From NCBI GenBank assembly GCA_036936605.1, contig JAUPFV010000001.1, forward strand, positions 346,281,081-346,345,080: a stretch of DNA of 64,000 nt. The letters are read 5' to 3'. Source of the DNA: Limnanthes douglasii subsp. nivea (lineage: Eukaryota; Streptophyta; Magnoliopsida; Brassicales; Limnanthaceae). How positions within the stretch are numbered: position 1 is the stretch's first letter; every line of letters starts with the position of its first letter. Below, piece after piece: positions 9,747 to 21,033 of the stretch. A program made the translations under genes and the position numbers. The notes under the pieces are model-generated. The model saw only the letters and a list, made by a program, of their open reading frames with translations. It was not told where the DNA came from and made no database searches.

Positions 9747-12700
9747 TTAAATTCCTACTTCCATATCACCTATGAACTTCAACCTTTTCGGAACCAGCTT
9801 AGTTATCATGTCTGCACTATTCTTTTTGGTGTAGACGTTTTTCAATTTTATTTTTTGTTTTGATAATATCTCACAACCAATGATATCTCACTTAAATGTG
9901 TTTGGTGCATGCGTTATGTATATGATTCTTGTTTAAATCCATAACAATCTGATTATACAAAAATAGTACAGACTCTTCTTGCTTCAACCCCAACTCTTAA
10001 AGGATCCTCTTACGTCAAAGTATATCTTTGATTTCTTCTATTGCTGGACTATATTCTGCATCACTTATTGAAAATGTTACACATTTTTGTAGCTTGGATT
10101 GCCATGAAATGGCTCGCCTTGAAAATATAAACACATAACCTAAGGTAGACTTACGGTTATCAAGATCACCAGCCATGTGAGCATCTGTGTGTACTTCAAG
10201 TATAGGTTTTCCACATGCATAACACAGACTCAATGTACAGGTGCCTCGCAAGTATATGGAAATCCACTTTACTGTTTTCCAATAAGCTTTACCTGAATTT
10301 GATAAATAGTTACTCACTGAACCGACACTATATACAATATTTGGTCTTATACATACCATAACATACATCAAAGAACCAATAGCAAACGCGTATGGAACAA
10401 TTTGCATACCTTCTTTCTCTTTCTCTGTTGTAGGACACACTTCATTTCTTAAACTGAGTATGTAGCCAAGGGTGTATTAATTGGATTGACATGCTTCATA
10501 TTAAAATGTCAAGTATACGTTCAATATATTTCTCATGTGCATGCCATAACTTTCTAGCTTTCCTATCATGAGTAATCTCCATGCCTAAGATTTTCTTTGT
10601 TGCACCCAAATATTTATTTAAACTAGAAATCATCTCAAAATCTTGCCCAACTATCAACATATCATCTACATATAAAAGAAGTACGATGAACTTGACTCTA
10701 GGGAACTCTCTGAAATAGATATAATTATTGATGTGAGTTTATTTGTAACCATTATTTGTTATAAACAAGTCGAATATCTTATACCACTACATTGGCGCTT
10801 GTTTAAGTCCTTACAGACTTTTCTTTATCTTATAAACAAAACTTTTATTTCCTTGACAACAAGAGAAAATATCTCATAAAAATCAATGCACTTTTTCTGA
10901 TTGTATCATTTTACTACAAGTTTAGCTATCCACTTGACAATTTTCTAACCATATATTTTGTTCTTGAAAGCTAATCTATTCTTCAGGAATTTATTTCCAT
11001 TAAGATGATTTATTAGCTCATATGTTTAACTCTTTTTCAAAGTACTCATATCTTTCTTCATAGCCTCAAGCCAAATCTTTTTCTCCTCAAAAGATAACAC
11101 GTTTTGATAATTCTCCGGCTCGCCATCTTCAATGACTAAATTAAACTCTGAGCTTGGATTTTTTTTTAAAGTTTTTTCTCTATAGTTGACCTTCAAACAT
11201 GTATATCCTCCAAATAAGGGACAAATTGCCCCCTGCTCATAAATATGTTTATAAAGTAGGATCTCATCAGAATCATTGACAATAACATGGTCGTGTAAAT
11301 CACCACCTGATGGACCATCCTCAATCTCATAGGAACCACGTCAACTCATATTTTCAAGGTTGATTTACATAAGAAAATATAGAAGAAACATCATAGTATT
11401 GTTAAAATATACATCAAAACTAGAAGTTAATCTTGTACTTAAAAGATTCGCACACTTCTCATGCTCAAAGAATACCACATATCTACTTCTCACTAATTTC
11501 TTCTTCTCGGGATCATAGAGTCTGAAGCCATACTCAACAAAAACATAAGGATTAGTTTTTGAATCAAGTCTGGATCTCTGTTCTGTTGGAACATACATAT
11601 ATGCCTTGCATCCAAAAACTCTGATATGTGAATATATAGGATCCTTTCATTTCCATACTCTCTCGGGAATATCAAAAGCAAGAGATAATAATGAAGATCT
11701 ATTAATCAAGTACACATCACCTTTAACTTCTTCAGCCTAAAATGTCTTAGGAAGTTAGAAATTTCTTACGTACATCGCACCTTCTCTACAATGGTTTGGT
11801 TTATTCTCTCTGCAACTCTATTGGGTTGTTGTGTATCAGGTTTTGTCGTCTCATATCTAATAATATAACGTGAGTTACAATTTTTAAACTCATTCGAAAT
11901 ATACTCACCATAATTATCATACCGAAGACATTTCAAATTTCTCCCTATCTCCTTTTTACCATGACATAAAATTTCTAAATAATCTCTAACACATTGGCTC
12001 TATGTCCGCAATATGTATACCCAAGTGTTTCTAGTAGTATCATCAATAAATGTAAAAAATTACTTGTTACCTAGACTCCACTTTCATAGGACCACAAACA
12101 TCAGAGTATACTAAATCCATATTTTCTTCTTTTCTAGTAGAATTCTTAGAAAATGAAGCTTTATGCTTCTTTCCTACCAAACACTAGTCAAATAGGTCAA
12201 TGATAATAAATTTATCAAAATAAATAAGTGACTTACTTGCCAAGGTTTTAATGTTCTTGTCACTCATATATTCTAGTCTTTAATGTCACAAAAAAGAGAA
12301 TTCTTTTCCTCATATTCAGCTCGCCTGAATATATACCCAAATATGTATTATAAAAAAAGTAACAAAAATCACTTCGAGCAAATATCATTCAACATTTTGA
12401 CAATTCCCACTTGCCATCACCAAAAGTGTAACAAAAACAATCTTGATCAAGGATATTATCATACAATAAATTCAGACGTTGATCATGAATATATTGCACA
12501 TTATTTAGTGTAAGTATGTACGTAACATAAAACTTCACACACATATATAAACCAACCCAAACATGGTAGTAAAACTCTGATTTCCCATCTTGACACTACC
12601 AAAATCACCACTTTTGGAGTGCAAAAAATATTCCATTTTAAGAACATAATGATATAAAGCACTTGTATCCACAAGCCACTCTGAATCTGAACCACCAATA

Positions 12701-13616
12701 ACACAAATCAATGATGCATCATAATTACTAGTAGAAGAAAAAGGTGCAGTACTTTTATTATTACTTTTATTTTTATGAATCTAAGTTATTACTTTTTTGT
12801 TTCTTCCATCAATAACAATACGTTGGTATATGACCAAGTTTTCCATAATAGTTGATTATCCTAATATCTTTCCCATATCTGGACTTGGATCATCCCTTTT
12901 GAGTTACCATGAAATGTAGATACTCAACTCTTTCCTCCTCCTCTATTCTCAGCAACAAAATCTTGTAAATTGTCAACTCCTATCTATTTTATTCTAATCT
13001 CTTCATTAAATATGCTTTCTTTAATAAAGTTCAAATATAAAACATTATCTAGAGAAGAGTTGCTAACAGTCATAACCAAAATATCTCAACTGTCTGGTAA
13101 CAAACTCAATAAGAACAAACTTATAACTCATCATCAAGAGAAATCTTAATAATAGTCAATTTGTTAATCATATCCTTAAAATCAATAAGATGTTCAGAAA
13201 ATTGACTTACCATTTTTTAACTTCACAGTAACAAATCTTTTTATAAAAAAAAAAACTTTGTTATGGGTGTTGTTTCTTTCATAAAGGACTTCTAATTTCT
13301 TCTAAAGATCACACAGATTATAATTTAGAGAAAAATGGTTTAATATGATACGATTAACCTTTTGTCGAATAATTCCCGAAGCTTTTATTTTCAACTTCGC
13401 CCAATATTTTTCTTGCTTGTCTTGCGATTTTAATAACTTAGCAGAATTACCATCAACATATTTAACTGGATGAATCATATCAAACAAATCTTTGTAGTAT
13501 AACTGATCCTCTAGCATCAGTTTCCAAATAGAATAGTTTGTTGATGTTAACTTTATCATGAAGTTACTATGACTATAATACATATTTACTAAACAAACTA
13601 ATAGATCCAAAACCAA
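9747..13616 (-). pseudogene. Copia-1: decayed Ty1/copia gag-pol, Tnt1/Tork-like
   Basis: Minus-strand fragments appear in copia order with many stops and frameshifts. Gag N-terminus (KLTSTNYSIWKLMLEDQLYY) is at 13616-13302. A degenerate zinc knuckle that has lost its first cysteines is near 12830-12790. A protease-like piece (SEWLVDTSALYH, then GDFGSVKMGN) lies at 12690-12530, and integrase pieces (MDLVYSDVCGPMK near 12120; YDPEKKKLVRSRYVVF near 11500). RT pieces include GLKQAP, and LLLYVDDMLIVG near 10680. The RNase H end reads DMAGDLDNRKS-like, then ADMITKLVPKRLKFIGD, with stop at 9747. The GDFGSVKMGN and DNRKST motifs point to the Tnt1/Tork group. Pol is complete in order but cannot be translated as one protein. 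Confidence 0.85.
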
Positions 13617-14559
13617 CTGTAGGTCCTAAACAATAACAGTAAATATAATCAGCGGAAACAAAAGTTATCACGCCAGATTTATACGTGGACGAACTCTTTA
13701 AATTCGAAGAATAACGACCATGGGATTGGTTAGGAGTCGACGTTGAGCACTTCTATTATTATAATAAATTAAAGGTACAAGTGACTCTTAATAAATCTCA
13801 CAAAGATCTACAAACCCACAAACAATTACACAGAATAATAGATAACAAAAAGAAAAGCACTAAAAGAAAAATGTCCGAAAAAACTATTTTATTATTCCAG
13901 GAGTGATTTCTTCCAATCTGTAGCACTAAATCATAATCCAAATGTTTATTTTAAATCCTTAAATGCCCCAAACATGCTATAAAAATTTCAGAAACAATCG
14001 ACTGCGTTTGCCCCTTGATCAAGCCTTTTTACAGTGACTACACTCATTAGAATCCAATCAAAAATCGAAAAATACTATTTCTATTTTCGTAAAGGCTCTC
14101 TATTTGTTTGTGTGTCTCGGTATCACAAACTCTTGGCTTAAATATATAATTCCAGGGAGATGAAAGGACTAGATTATAAAATAGACCAAATTTTAACTAG
14201 ACACTAACACAAATCTTATACTAACTATGTTTTTATTTCGATATTAGCGTGTGTGAAAGCTGCAGGGTTTGTACGAATACGAGTCTTTACCAAGGTTGAG
14301 GTACCTCTATATGTCATATGTAGTTAGTTCTCCTGTCATGTTAATTATCGTTAGAAATTAAAAAATGTTAAACAAATCCAAAATATTAAATAGTCGAACT
14401 CGTTCTGTAATTAGAAGATCGAAGAGTTAGATAATCTAACCATAATTTTTTTAGGACCGCAATTAGGAGATCGTGGAGTTGGATAATCTAACCATAAATA
14501 TTTTAGGACGATGTCTTGTAAAATAAACGCGATGAGAATCAATATTTTAGTGTTTTTGT
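13617..14559. other. Leader side of copia-1 and AT-rich sequence
   Basis: This should hold the 5' LTR, primer site and leader of copia-1, but I find neither a TGGTATCAGAGC-type primer site nor a partner for the 3' LTR. The start is lost or too diverged. No other feature is recognised. Confidence 0.4.
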
Positions 14560-14904
14560 CAAGGTACTTGAGAGAGAAAAAATCAAGAAGGAAAACATAG
14601 AGCGATGGTCCGTGCAAAAACCCATTCCTCGATCCAGTAAATATAAGCTGTTTTATATAGCAAGTAATGGGTATGTGGGTCTGTTGGGCCTATTGGGCGT
14701 GTTGGGCCTATTGGATGTGTTGGGCCATTAGACCCAGACAATTGAGGCTAATCCCTCAACTAACTTGCTAAATAAACCCTAATTATTCTTTATTACACAA
14801 AAGACCCTTAACATTACACATTTGTTGGGCCTATGTTATACATTAAATATTGGTTCAATACTCCACCAGTTTGGTTCGTGGGTTGAATAAATTCAATCCT
14901 CTCA
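14560..14904 (-). repeat. Tat-like LTR module 1 with purine tract
   Basis: On the minus strand the module starts TGAGAGGATTGAATT at 14904. It is preceded by a tract (14905-14920) ending GAGAGGGCTAC, very like the tract before the LTR of element A. The body holds several GTTGGGCC-type repeats on the plus strand, and a GAGAGAGAAAA tract near the far end. Similar modules occur at 15664-15945 and 58441-58705. The far boundary is uncertain. Confidence 0.5.
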
Positions 14905-14920
14905 GTAGCCCTCTCAGTCC

Positions 14921-15330
14921 TTGCGAATAATTCTGAGAGAGGACTAGTTTTGCCGATACTTTAAATTTTACATGTTCCTAACTTTATATACGACATTAAT
15001 ACCATGAAAAAAATAAAAATATAAATAAATAATACTAACAAAGATAAAGGCAAAAACAAAATATAAAATTACCTATATTATCACTTTGTGTTCTTATTCA
15101 AATAAATCAAAGTTAAGTTCTTTGCAAACCCCGGTCATTGCAAAGTTTACCAATGACAAATAGTTTAACTAACCAAATGCCTAACAAGTATGAGGAGTAA
15201 ACATTCGTAAATACAACAAGAAGTTAAGAACATTTAAGTAATTAAATATTAGTACACATTAGCCATTCATAGACAATAAAAATGTGATACACAAAAATAA
15301 TTTAAAGATACTTTTAAAAGCAACACTAAT
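14921..15330. other. AT-rich stretch with no recognised gene
   Basis: Low-complexity AT-rich DNA between LTR module 1 and the minisatellite. Nothing else is recognised. Confidence 0.5.
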
Positions 15331-15668
15331 TCAATGCGACCAAGTTATTCGAAGAAATGTGAATTCAATGCAATCAAACCATTTGAAGGAAACACGAATT
15401 TAATGCAACCAAGTCATTCGAAGACAATGCAAATTCAATCCAATCAAGCCATTTGAAAACAACACAAATTTAATGCAACCAAACCATTCGAATGCAATGC
15501 GAATTTAGCAATCAAGTTATTCGAAGGCAACGCGAATTCAATGCAACCAAACCATTCGAAGACAACGCGAATTCATAGCAACCAAACCATTCGAAGGCAA
15601 TGCAAATTCAAAGAAATCAAGTCATTTGAAGGCAATGCAGATTTAATGCAACCAAACCATTCGAAAAG
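15331..15668 (+). repeat. Minisatellite of about 35 bp, unit 1
   Basis: About 9.5 diverged copies. Each centres on CATTCGAAGGCAA or CATTTGAAGGCAA, followed by CGAATTCAATGCAACCAA. The fifth unit has a short GCGAATTTAGCAATC variant. An array with the same variant at the same rank is found at 58120-58450, so the array was duplicated as a block. Confidence 0.85.
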
Positions 15669-15945
15669 TCAATATAAACTGTTTTATATAACAAGTAATG
15701 GGTATGTGATCCTGTTTGGTCTATTGGGCGTGGTGGGCCTATTGGGCGTGTTGGGCCATTGGACTTAGATAATTAGTACATTTGAGGCTAATACCTCAAC
15801 TATCTTGCTAAATAACCCCAAATTATTCTTTATTACACAAAAGACCCTTAACATTACACATTTGTTGGGTATATATTATAAAGTAGATATTGGTTCAATA
15901 TTCTACCAGTTTAGTTCATGGGTTGAATTAATTCAATCCTCATCA
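15664..15945 (-). repeat. LTR-like module 2
   Basis: This is similar along its length to 14632-14904 and 58441-58705. On the minus strand it begins TGATGAGGATTGAATTA, a Tat-type LTR start. It abuts the minisatellite. The same flanking sequence follows modules 2 and 3, so the insertion predates the segmental duplication. Confidence 0.5.
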
Positions 15946-16904
15946 GTACTAACTATATACATTTTATTTTCTAATACCGTGGATGAATTCTTGGTTGCGA
16001 GAGAGTTTGAGTTTGCAAAAAAAATACCACATAGGCACAATGTGGGATCTAATCAATGCGTATCAATTTAAAATATTAAAAATATAGATTCATTTAGTAT
16101 ACTTAGAGCATGTGTATAACTTATTTCTTTTAAAATTTAAGTATTAAGTGATTGGAACGTTTGAACATTATATATTTTTGAAATGAGTGACCTTAGTCGT
16201 ATTCTTAAACCATTCTCATGTATTAACAAAAATTATAGTTTTTCTTTGTTAAAAAAAGGAAGTATGCATAAATACTTTTCAACATTCGATTAATTTAAAC
16301 TATCTGTTTATTGGAATATGGATTGAGAACTTTTAAATTAAACTAGATTTTGTGTTATTGTATTCTTGATATTCTTCTAGCACAATTTTATGTTATGGTT
16401 CTATGAGATCTTAAGTGGAATCCTATTTATTTATGACTTTTTACATTCAATAGATTTTTTTAACAAAATATATTGATGGGTTCAGAAGAGAATATGTGAT
16501 AATCAAATGATGGATACTATATAAAGCGCAATCTGGCATCCAAATAACTTTCATAACAATCACAAACAAGCAATAAAAAAACAATATTGTGTGCCAATTT
16601 TTTAAGACATATTGTATATATTTGAATATCACACTTTTGTATTAGTGAGGATAATACAAGACAAGTGCATTAAGTGGGGTTCCATGTTTCTTTTATTATG
16701 AAATAGTTTATCACAGATTCTTATGATAGCTTTTGTATCAAGAAAAACATAATAAAGGATAAGAGAATATGAATTTTTTAATAAGATTTACTAAATAAAC
16801 AATGGATCTTTTTGAAGTTTTAATAGAGTTTTTGAATACATCGCAAGTCGTAAAGTTGCGAAATTAGTAAATTTGGGTTCTACAAAATGAATTTTTTGAA
16901 ATTC
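15946..16904 (+). repeat. Duplicated AT-rich segment (partner 58706-59300)
   Basis: It is collinear with 58706-59300, sharing for example GCGAGAGAGTTT, CTAATCAATGCGTATCAATT and GGATACTATATAAAGCG. No gene is seen. Unit 2 lacks the part after about 16540. Confidence 0.7.
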
Positions 16905-18393
16905 ATGATCTTAGTTTTAAGGTTCAGTTTGGACACGTTGGTGGAGAGGAAATGAAGTTGCTGAATGACTGGCTAAATAGGAACATAGATTCCTTGAGGA
17001 TAATATCATTGTTTCTATTAATGATGTTGAGCTAAAATCCCGTATATGGAAGGATTTGTGAGATTTTAGAGTCTTTTTGTAACATTCTTTGTTATCATAT
17101 TTTATTCGATTTACATGTTATAGGTTTTTCACATGTTCCCATGTGTTATCTTAAGTAAAGAAGATGATTATTGAAGCTCGTTGTTGAACATTTTGGCTAA
17201 TTCGATGTTGAACATTTTGGCTAATTCGATGCAGATGATCAAATTCACATTCATTTCTTTAAATCATTTGTGGAGCATAAAAGTTGATGTATGCTCACTT
17301 TAATTTATTATTTCTTTTAGAGTAATTATTTCCCTAACTTATATATTTATCGTTTCTTAGACTCCAAGTATTATTGGGTTATTCTTCTAACTATTTCTAC
17401 ATTTCATGGAGTCTATGTGATTGTATGTGCAAGGAATTATATTGACTTGTTATATTACGTCTCTTGCATGTGTGTATGCTTAATATATTGAAAGGTCATG
17501 ATTGTTTATTTGGATCTTGTTTTTGAGAGGCTTTGGTCTAGTCCTCTATATGATTTGTAATTTTATTGTTTAATAATATACATATAGTCGCATTGACTAG
17601 TTTTATAAAGAAAAACACAAGACATATCTCTAAGTATCAAAAAAGAAAGTCGTAAGGATGTGCAGAAAAATATTGTTCCCATTATTGGTTTAACGACATA
17701 ATACTTTCAAATTTTATCAGATTTTGAGTAATTATATTCTTGATCTGCTCCGAGGATAATTTTATCGTATGGTTTCAAGAGATATTAAATGAATTCTTTT
17801 GTATTTAAAATAACTTGTTATGATTTTTGTTTACATTAATTAACTTTTTTATATTTAAAATGTATTGATGATTTTAGAACAGAATGAATGAGGATCGCAA
17901 ACTTAACTTGGCTTCTAAAATACTTTCATAACAATAACAAACAAGCTATGCCACTTTTGGTAAGACACATTGTTTATATCTGGAGACCGTGCTTTTGGAC
18001 TGTAATGTGAACGTAATACAAGGAAACTACATGAAGTGCGGTTGTATTTTTTTTATTTTGCAAAAGTTTGTCATGGCTTCTCATATAGGTTTTGTATTAA
18101 GAAAAACATAATGACGTAAAGTAGAACATAAACAAATTAGGTATTACTAGATAAACAACGGATCATTATGAGGTTTTTGTATAGTTTTTTCAATATTTTG
18201 CAAGTATCAAAGTTGCGGATGTAGTAAACTTGGGTTCTACAAATTGAATTATTTGATATTCTTGATCTTAGTTTTGAGGTTCAATTTGAACATGTTAGTG
18301 GAGAGCCAATAAAGTTGCTGATAGGTTGGCTAAATTGGAGCATTGAGTCACTGAGTACAATATAATTTTTGCTATTGACAGCGTTGAGCTAAA
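16905..18393 (+). pseudogene. Two tandem LINE 3'-end remnants, unit 1
   Basis: Near 16920-17060 and again near 18280-18393, the plus strand has the decayed C-terminal end of a LINE-type RNase H. Readable pieces include ANKVADRLAKLEH and then a DVELK-like tail. The first is followed by about 600 bp of 3' UTR-like sequence, also present at 1-500, 59310-59580 and 60600-60860. The second is cut at 18393 by element B: unit 2 continues there with GCCCGTATATGG. Confidence 0.6.
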
Positions 18394-18490
18394 AACTCGA
18401 AAGAACTTTCTCTCTCTAAAAACTCGAAAGAATTTTCTCTCTCTAGAATTTCTCTCTAGCAATTTACCTAAGCAAATCAAAACCTTATCA
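18394..18490 (+). repeat. Truncated 5' LTR of Tat element B
   Basis: Only the last ~100 bp of the LTR remain. They carry two ACTCGAAAGAA-TTTCTCTCTCTA blocks and the terminal CCTTATCA. The left part is missing, and unit 1 host sequence stops exactly here. Confidence 0.65.
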
Positions 18491-18493
18491 AAT

Positions 18494-18511
18494 CGGCGAC
18501 TCCACTTGGGA
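18494..18511 (+). other. Primer binding site of element B
   Basis: CGGCGACTCCACTTGGGA lies three bases after the LTR end. Element C has TGGCGACTCCACTGGGGA in the same place. A tRNA 3' end would pair here to start reverse transcription; TGG-type sites are typical. Confidence 0.7.
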
Positions 18512-18571
18512 CTGAGAAGAAAAATAAGTAGCTTATATGTTTGGTGGTATTCTTTAACTCAAATTCATAAG

Positions 18572-21033
18572 ATGAATCCTGAAAATAATAATCATACGCT
18601 TCAATCAGTGTTAGAAACAGTGAGAGATTATTTACAAAAGAATGGGACTGGTGGGAATAGAACTGATGGATCGTCTTCGTCCAAGTTCGATTTGATGTTG
18701 AGACAATAATGAATCAACTTCTTGATAAAATGAATGCGTTGAATGAAAAATATGAGCAAAGGGAAGAAGAAATACTTTATGTTGGAATCAGATCTGAGGT
18801 TAGGTAGGAGTGGGAAAAGACCGATGTTGAAGGTCAGTCAGATCGATCTTTCAATGATAGACATGCCAAGTCTGAGCATAAAAAGCATGTTTTGTGCCTC
18901 CTAAAGGGAGATATTCATCTCGAACGGATAAGAAAGATAAGAAAAAATTGACAACTTCCAGTGATGAAGAGGTAGAAAGCTTAGCTTCAGGATTTAAGAG
19001 GCATAGATTTTCCTCGAATTGAGAATCGGAAAGAGATTATTTGAGGAGGTATAAAAAGGAGAGCAAGTGTAACAATGCTCCTCGATCAACTTGGTATCAA
19101 GGAAATCCTTCGAATCAATATGCTGAGACCGACAGGAATTTGTATGTTACAATGAGGACCGATGATCAATTTGTTCAAGGTGTTGATTGAAGGAACTCTC
19201 CATTAACAGATGAAATTCGCTTTATGACGCTTCCGAAGCGTTTTGATATTTCGAAGGTTGAAAAGTTCGATGGGATGCAAGATCCCGATGATCACATCGA
19301 ATAGTTCAAAAATTATATGATGAATTTCAAGGACGACGACCGGCTTGTGTGTCGTGTTTTTTCTCAAACTTTTAAAGGAACAGCTCTCAAGTGGTACAAC
19401 AGGATTCCGAGGGGGTCCATTTCAAATTTCAGAGATTTTTATACTGCTTTCCGAAGGCAGTTCGTTGGAAGCAAGGAAATGCGAGCTAATGGTGATACAA
19501 TTATCCAGTGCAAGTAAGCACCAGGAGAAAAATTAAAATATTATATTAAGAGGTTTGTGTTAACCAAAACAAGTTTAGATAATTGTGAAGAGAATGTGGA
19601 AATGGCTGCTTTTCGTCAGGGTTTGTTGCGAGGGGATCTGGCTAATTAGACGATAAAGAGAAGGGCTTTAACTTTTGGAGGGTTGATGGCTCAGGTCGAG
19701 GATCAAATTAAGGTTGAAGAATCTAGCAGAGTCAGAGGTGCACTAGTTAATGCTTCGAAGAATTCCGGACACGTAGCCAATAATCAGGGGTAGCCCTCGA
19801 ATGGAAATAATAATGCTAATGGGAATAATCAGTAGTCGAGGCAGAAGAACAGTAAATTGATTCCTCTGAGTGGTGGATATTCGAACCACATTTCATCCAT
19901 CATTTACAACAGACCTAGGCCGAATACTTGGGTTAGGCCAGAGTACTATGCTGATTTAATAGAGAGTGTTTCCGTTATTTGGATAAAACTAAGAATTCTG
20001 TGAACTTTTGAAAACCAGCTCCTATCAGCAGACCAATGGAAGAAATGAATAATAAATTTTTTAGGTATCATGATGACATTGGGCATCATACAAATGATTA
20101 TATTGCTTTGAAAAAATAAATCCAATATTTGATTGAGAATGGGAAGCTCTTGACTTATGTGAAGTCATATGGAAGTGCATCGAAGAATAACGGTGCATCA
20201 ACTTCGAAAGTTGTGCAGGCAACCAGAGAATTTGATGATTATGGATTCACAGGTTGAATTAGTCGATGCTTCTAATGAATATGTTGAGAAGGATCCGAAC
20301 AGGTTGCTTCTTATGGCAGTCGAGGAGCCTGTTGATGTTGTTTCTATAAAAAAAAGGGACATGTTCGGGAATTATGCAATTGTTTCGAATCGTTAGCTAT
20401 TTTTTGGGGGATTCAATGACTCGAAATTCAGACAGCTCAAGAAAAAGTCATGTTGTCAACTTGACAACTCAAATTGAAGGGAGGATGTCAACGTATTTGG
20501 AAGGGAATAAAGACATTCCTTTCATTTTGTTTGATGAAGATGATTTAAGAGGAACTTCAGGATCACATGAGGATACTGTGGTAATCGAAGCTGAGGTGGC
20601 TGGCGTTGAGATTCGATGTGTGTTGATTGACACTGGCAGTTCTGCCAATGTTCTTTTTAATTCCACCTATGATAGGATGACAAACCCTCCTCGGATTACT
20701 CAATCAGATCGTACAATTATTGGATTCACGGGTGTAACAGCTCGTGTTGTTGGGGAATTCTAGGGAAAAGTTAGTTTCAAGAAAGGACGGTTCAAGAAGA
20801 AGGTTCAAGTGCTTTTTGTGGTAGTGGACTGTCCCACAAGTTATAATGCTATTTTTGGAAGGTCATAGCTTTCAAGAATTTATGGGGTGGTATCAACAGT
20901 CCATCAATGTTTTAAGTACATGGTTGGAGATAGAGTTGGACTAGTTTGGGGTGATCAAAAGGTTGCCAGAGAATGTTATGCCACTGCGCTTAGGGTCCAA
21001 GGATCCAGCAGTGGAGATTTGATCCGAGAATAG
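18572..21033 (+). pseudogene. Gag-protease of element B, decayed
   Basis: The start is ATG at 18572 (MNPENNNHTLQS), matching C (MNPENNPMLQ) and D (MNPEEGDNPS). The gag domain spans about 19230-19750 (DISKVEKFDGMQDPDDHIE, RRQFVGSKEMRANGD). Many TAG/TGA codons interrupt it. In the knuckle near 20050-20105 both cysteines are lost (FFRYH and NDYIAL, against FCRYH and NDCIAL in D). The aspartic protease motif is VLIDTGSSANVLF at 20610-20660. A stop (TAG) at 21031-21033 is followed by CAGTTC. Element D also has TAG-CAG-TT here. Confidence 0.85.
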
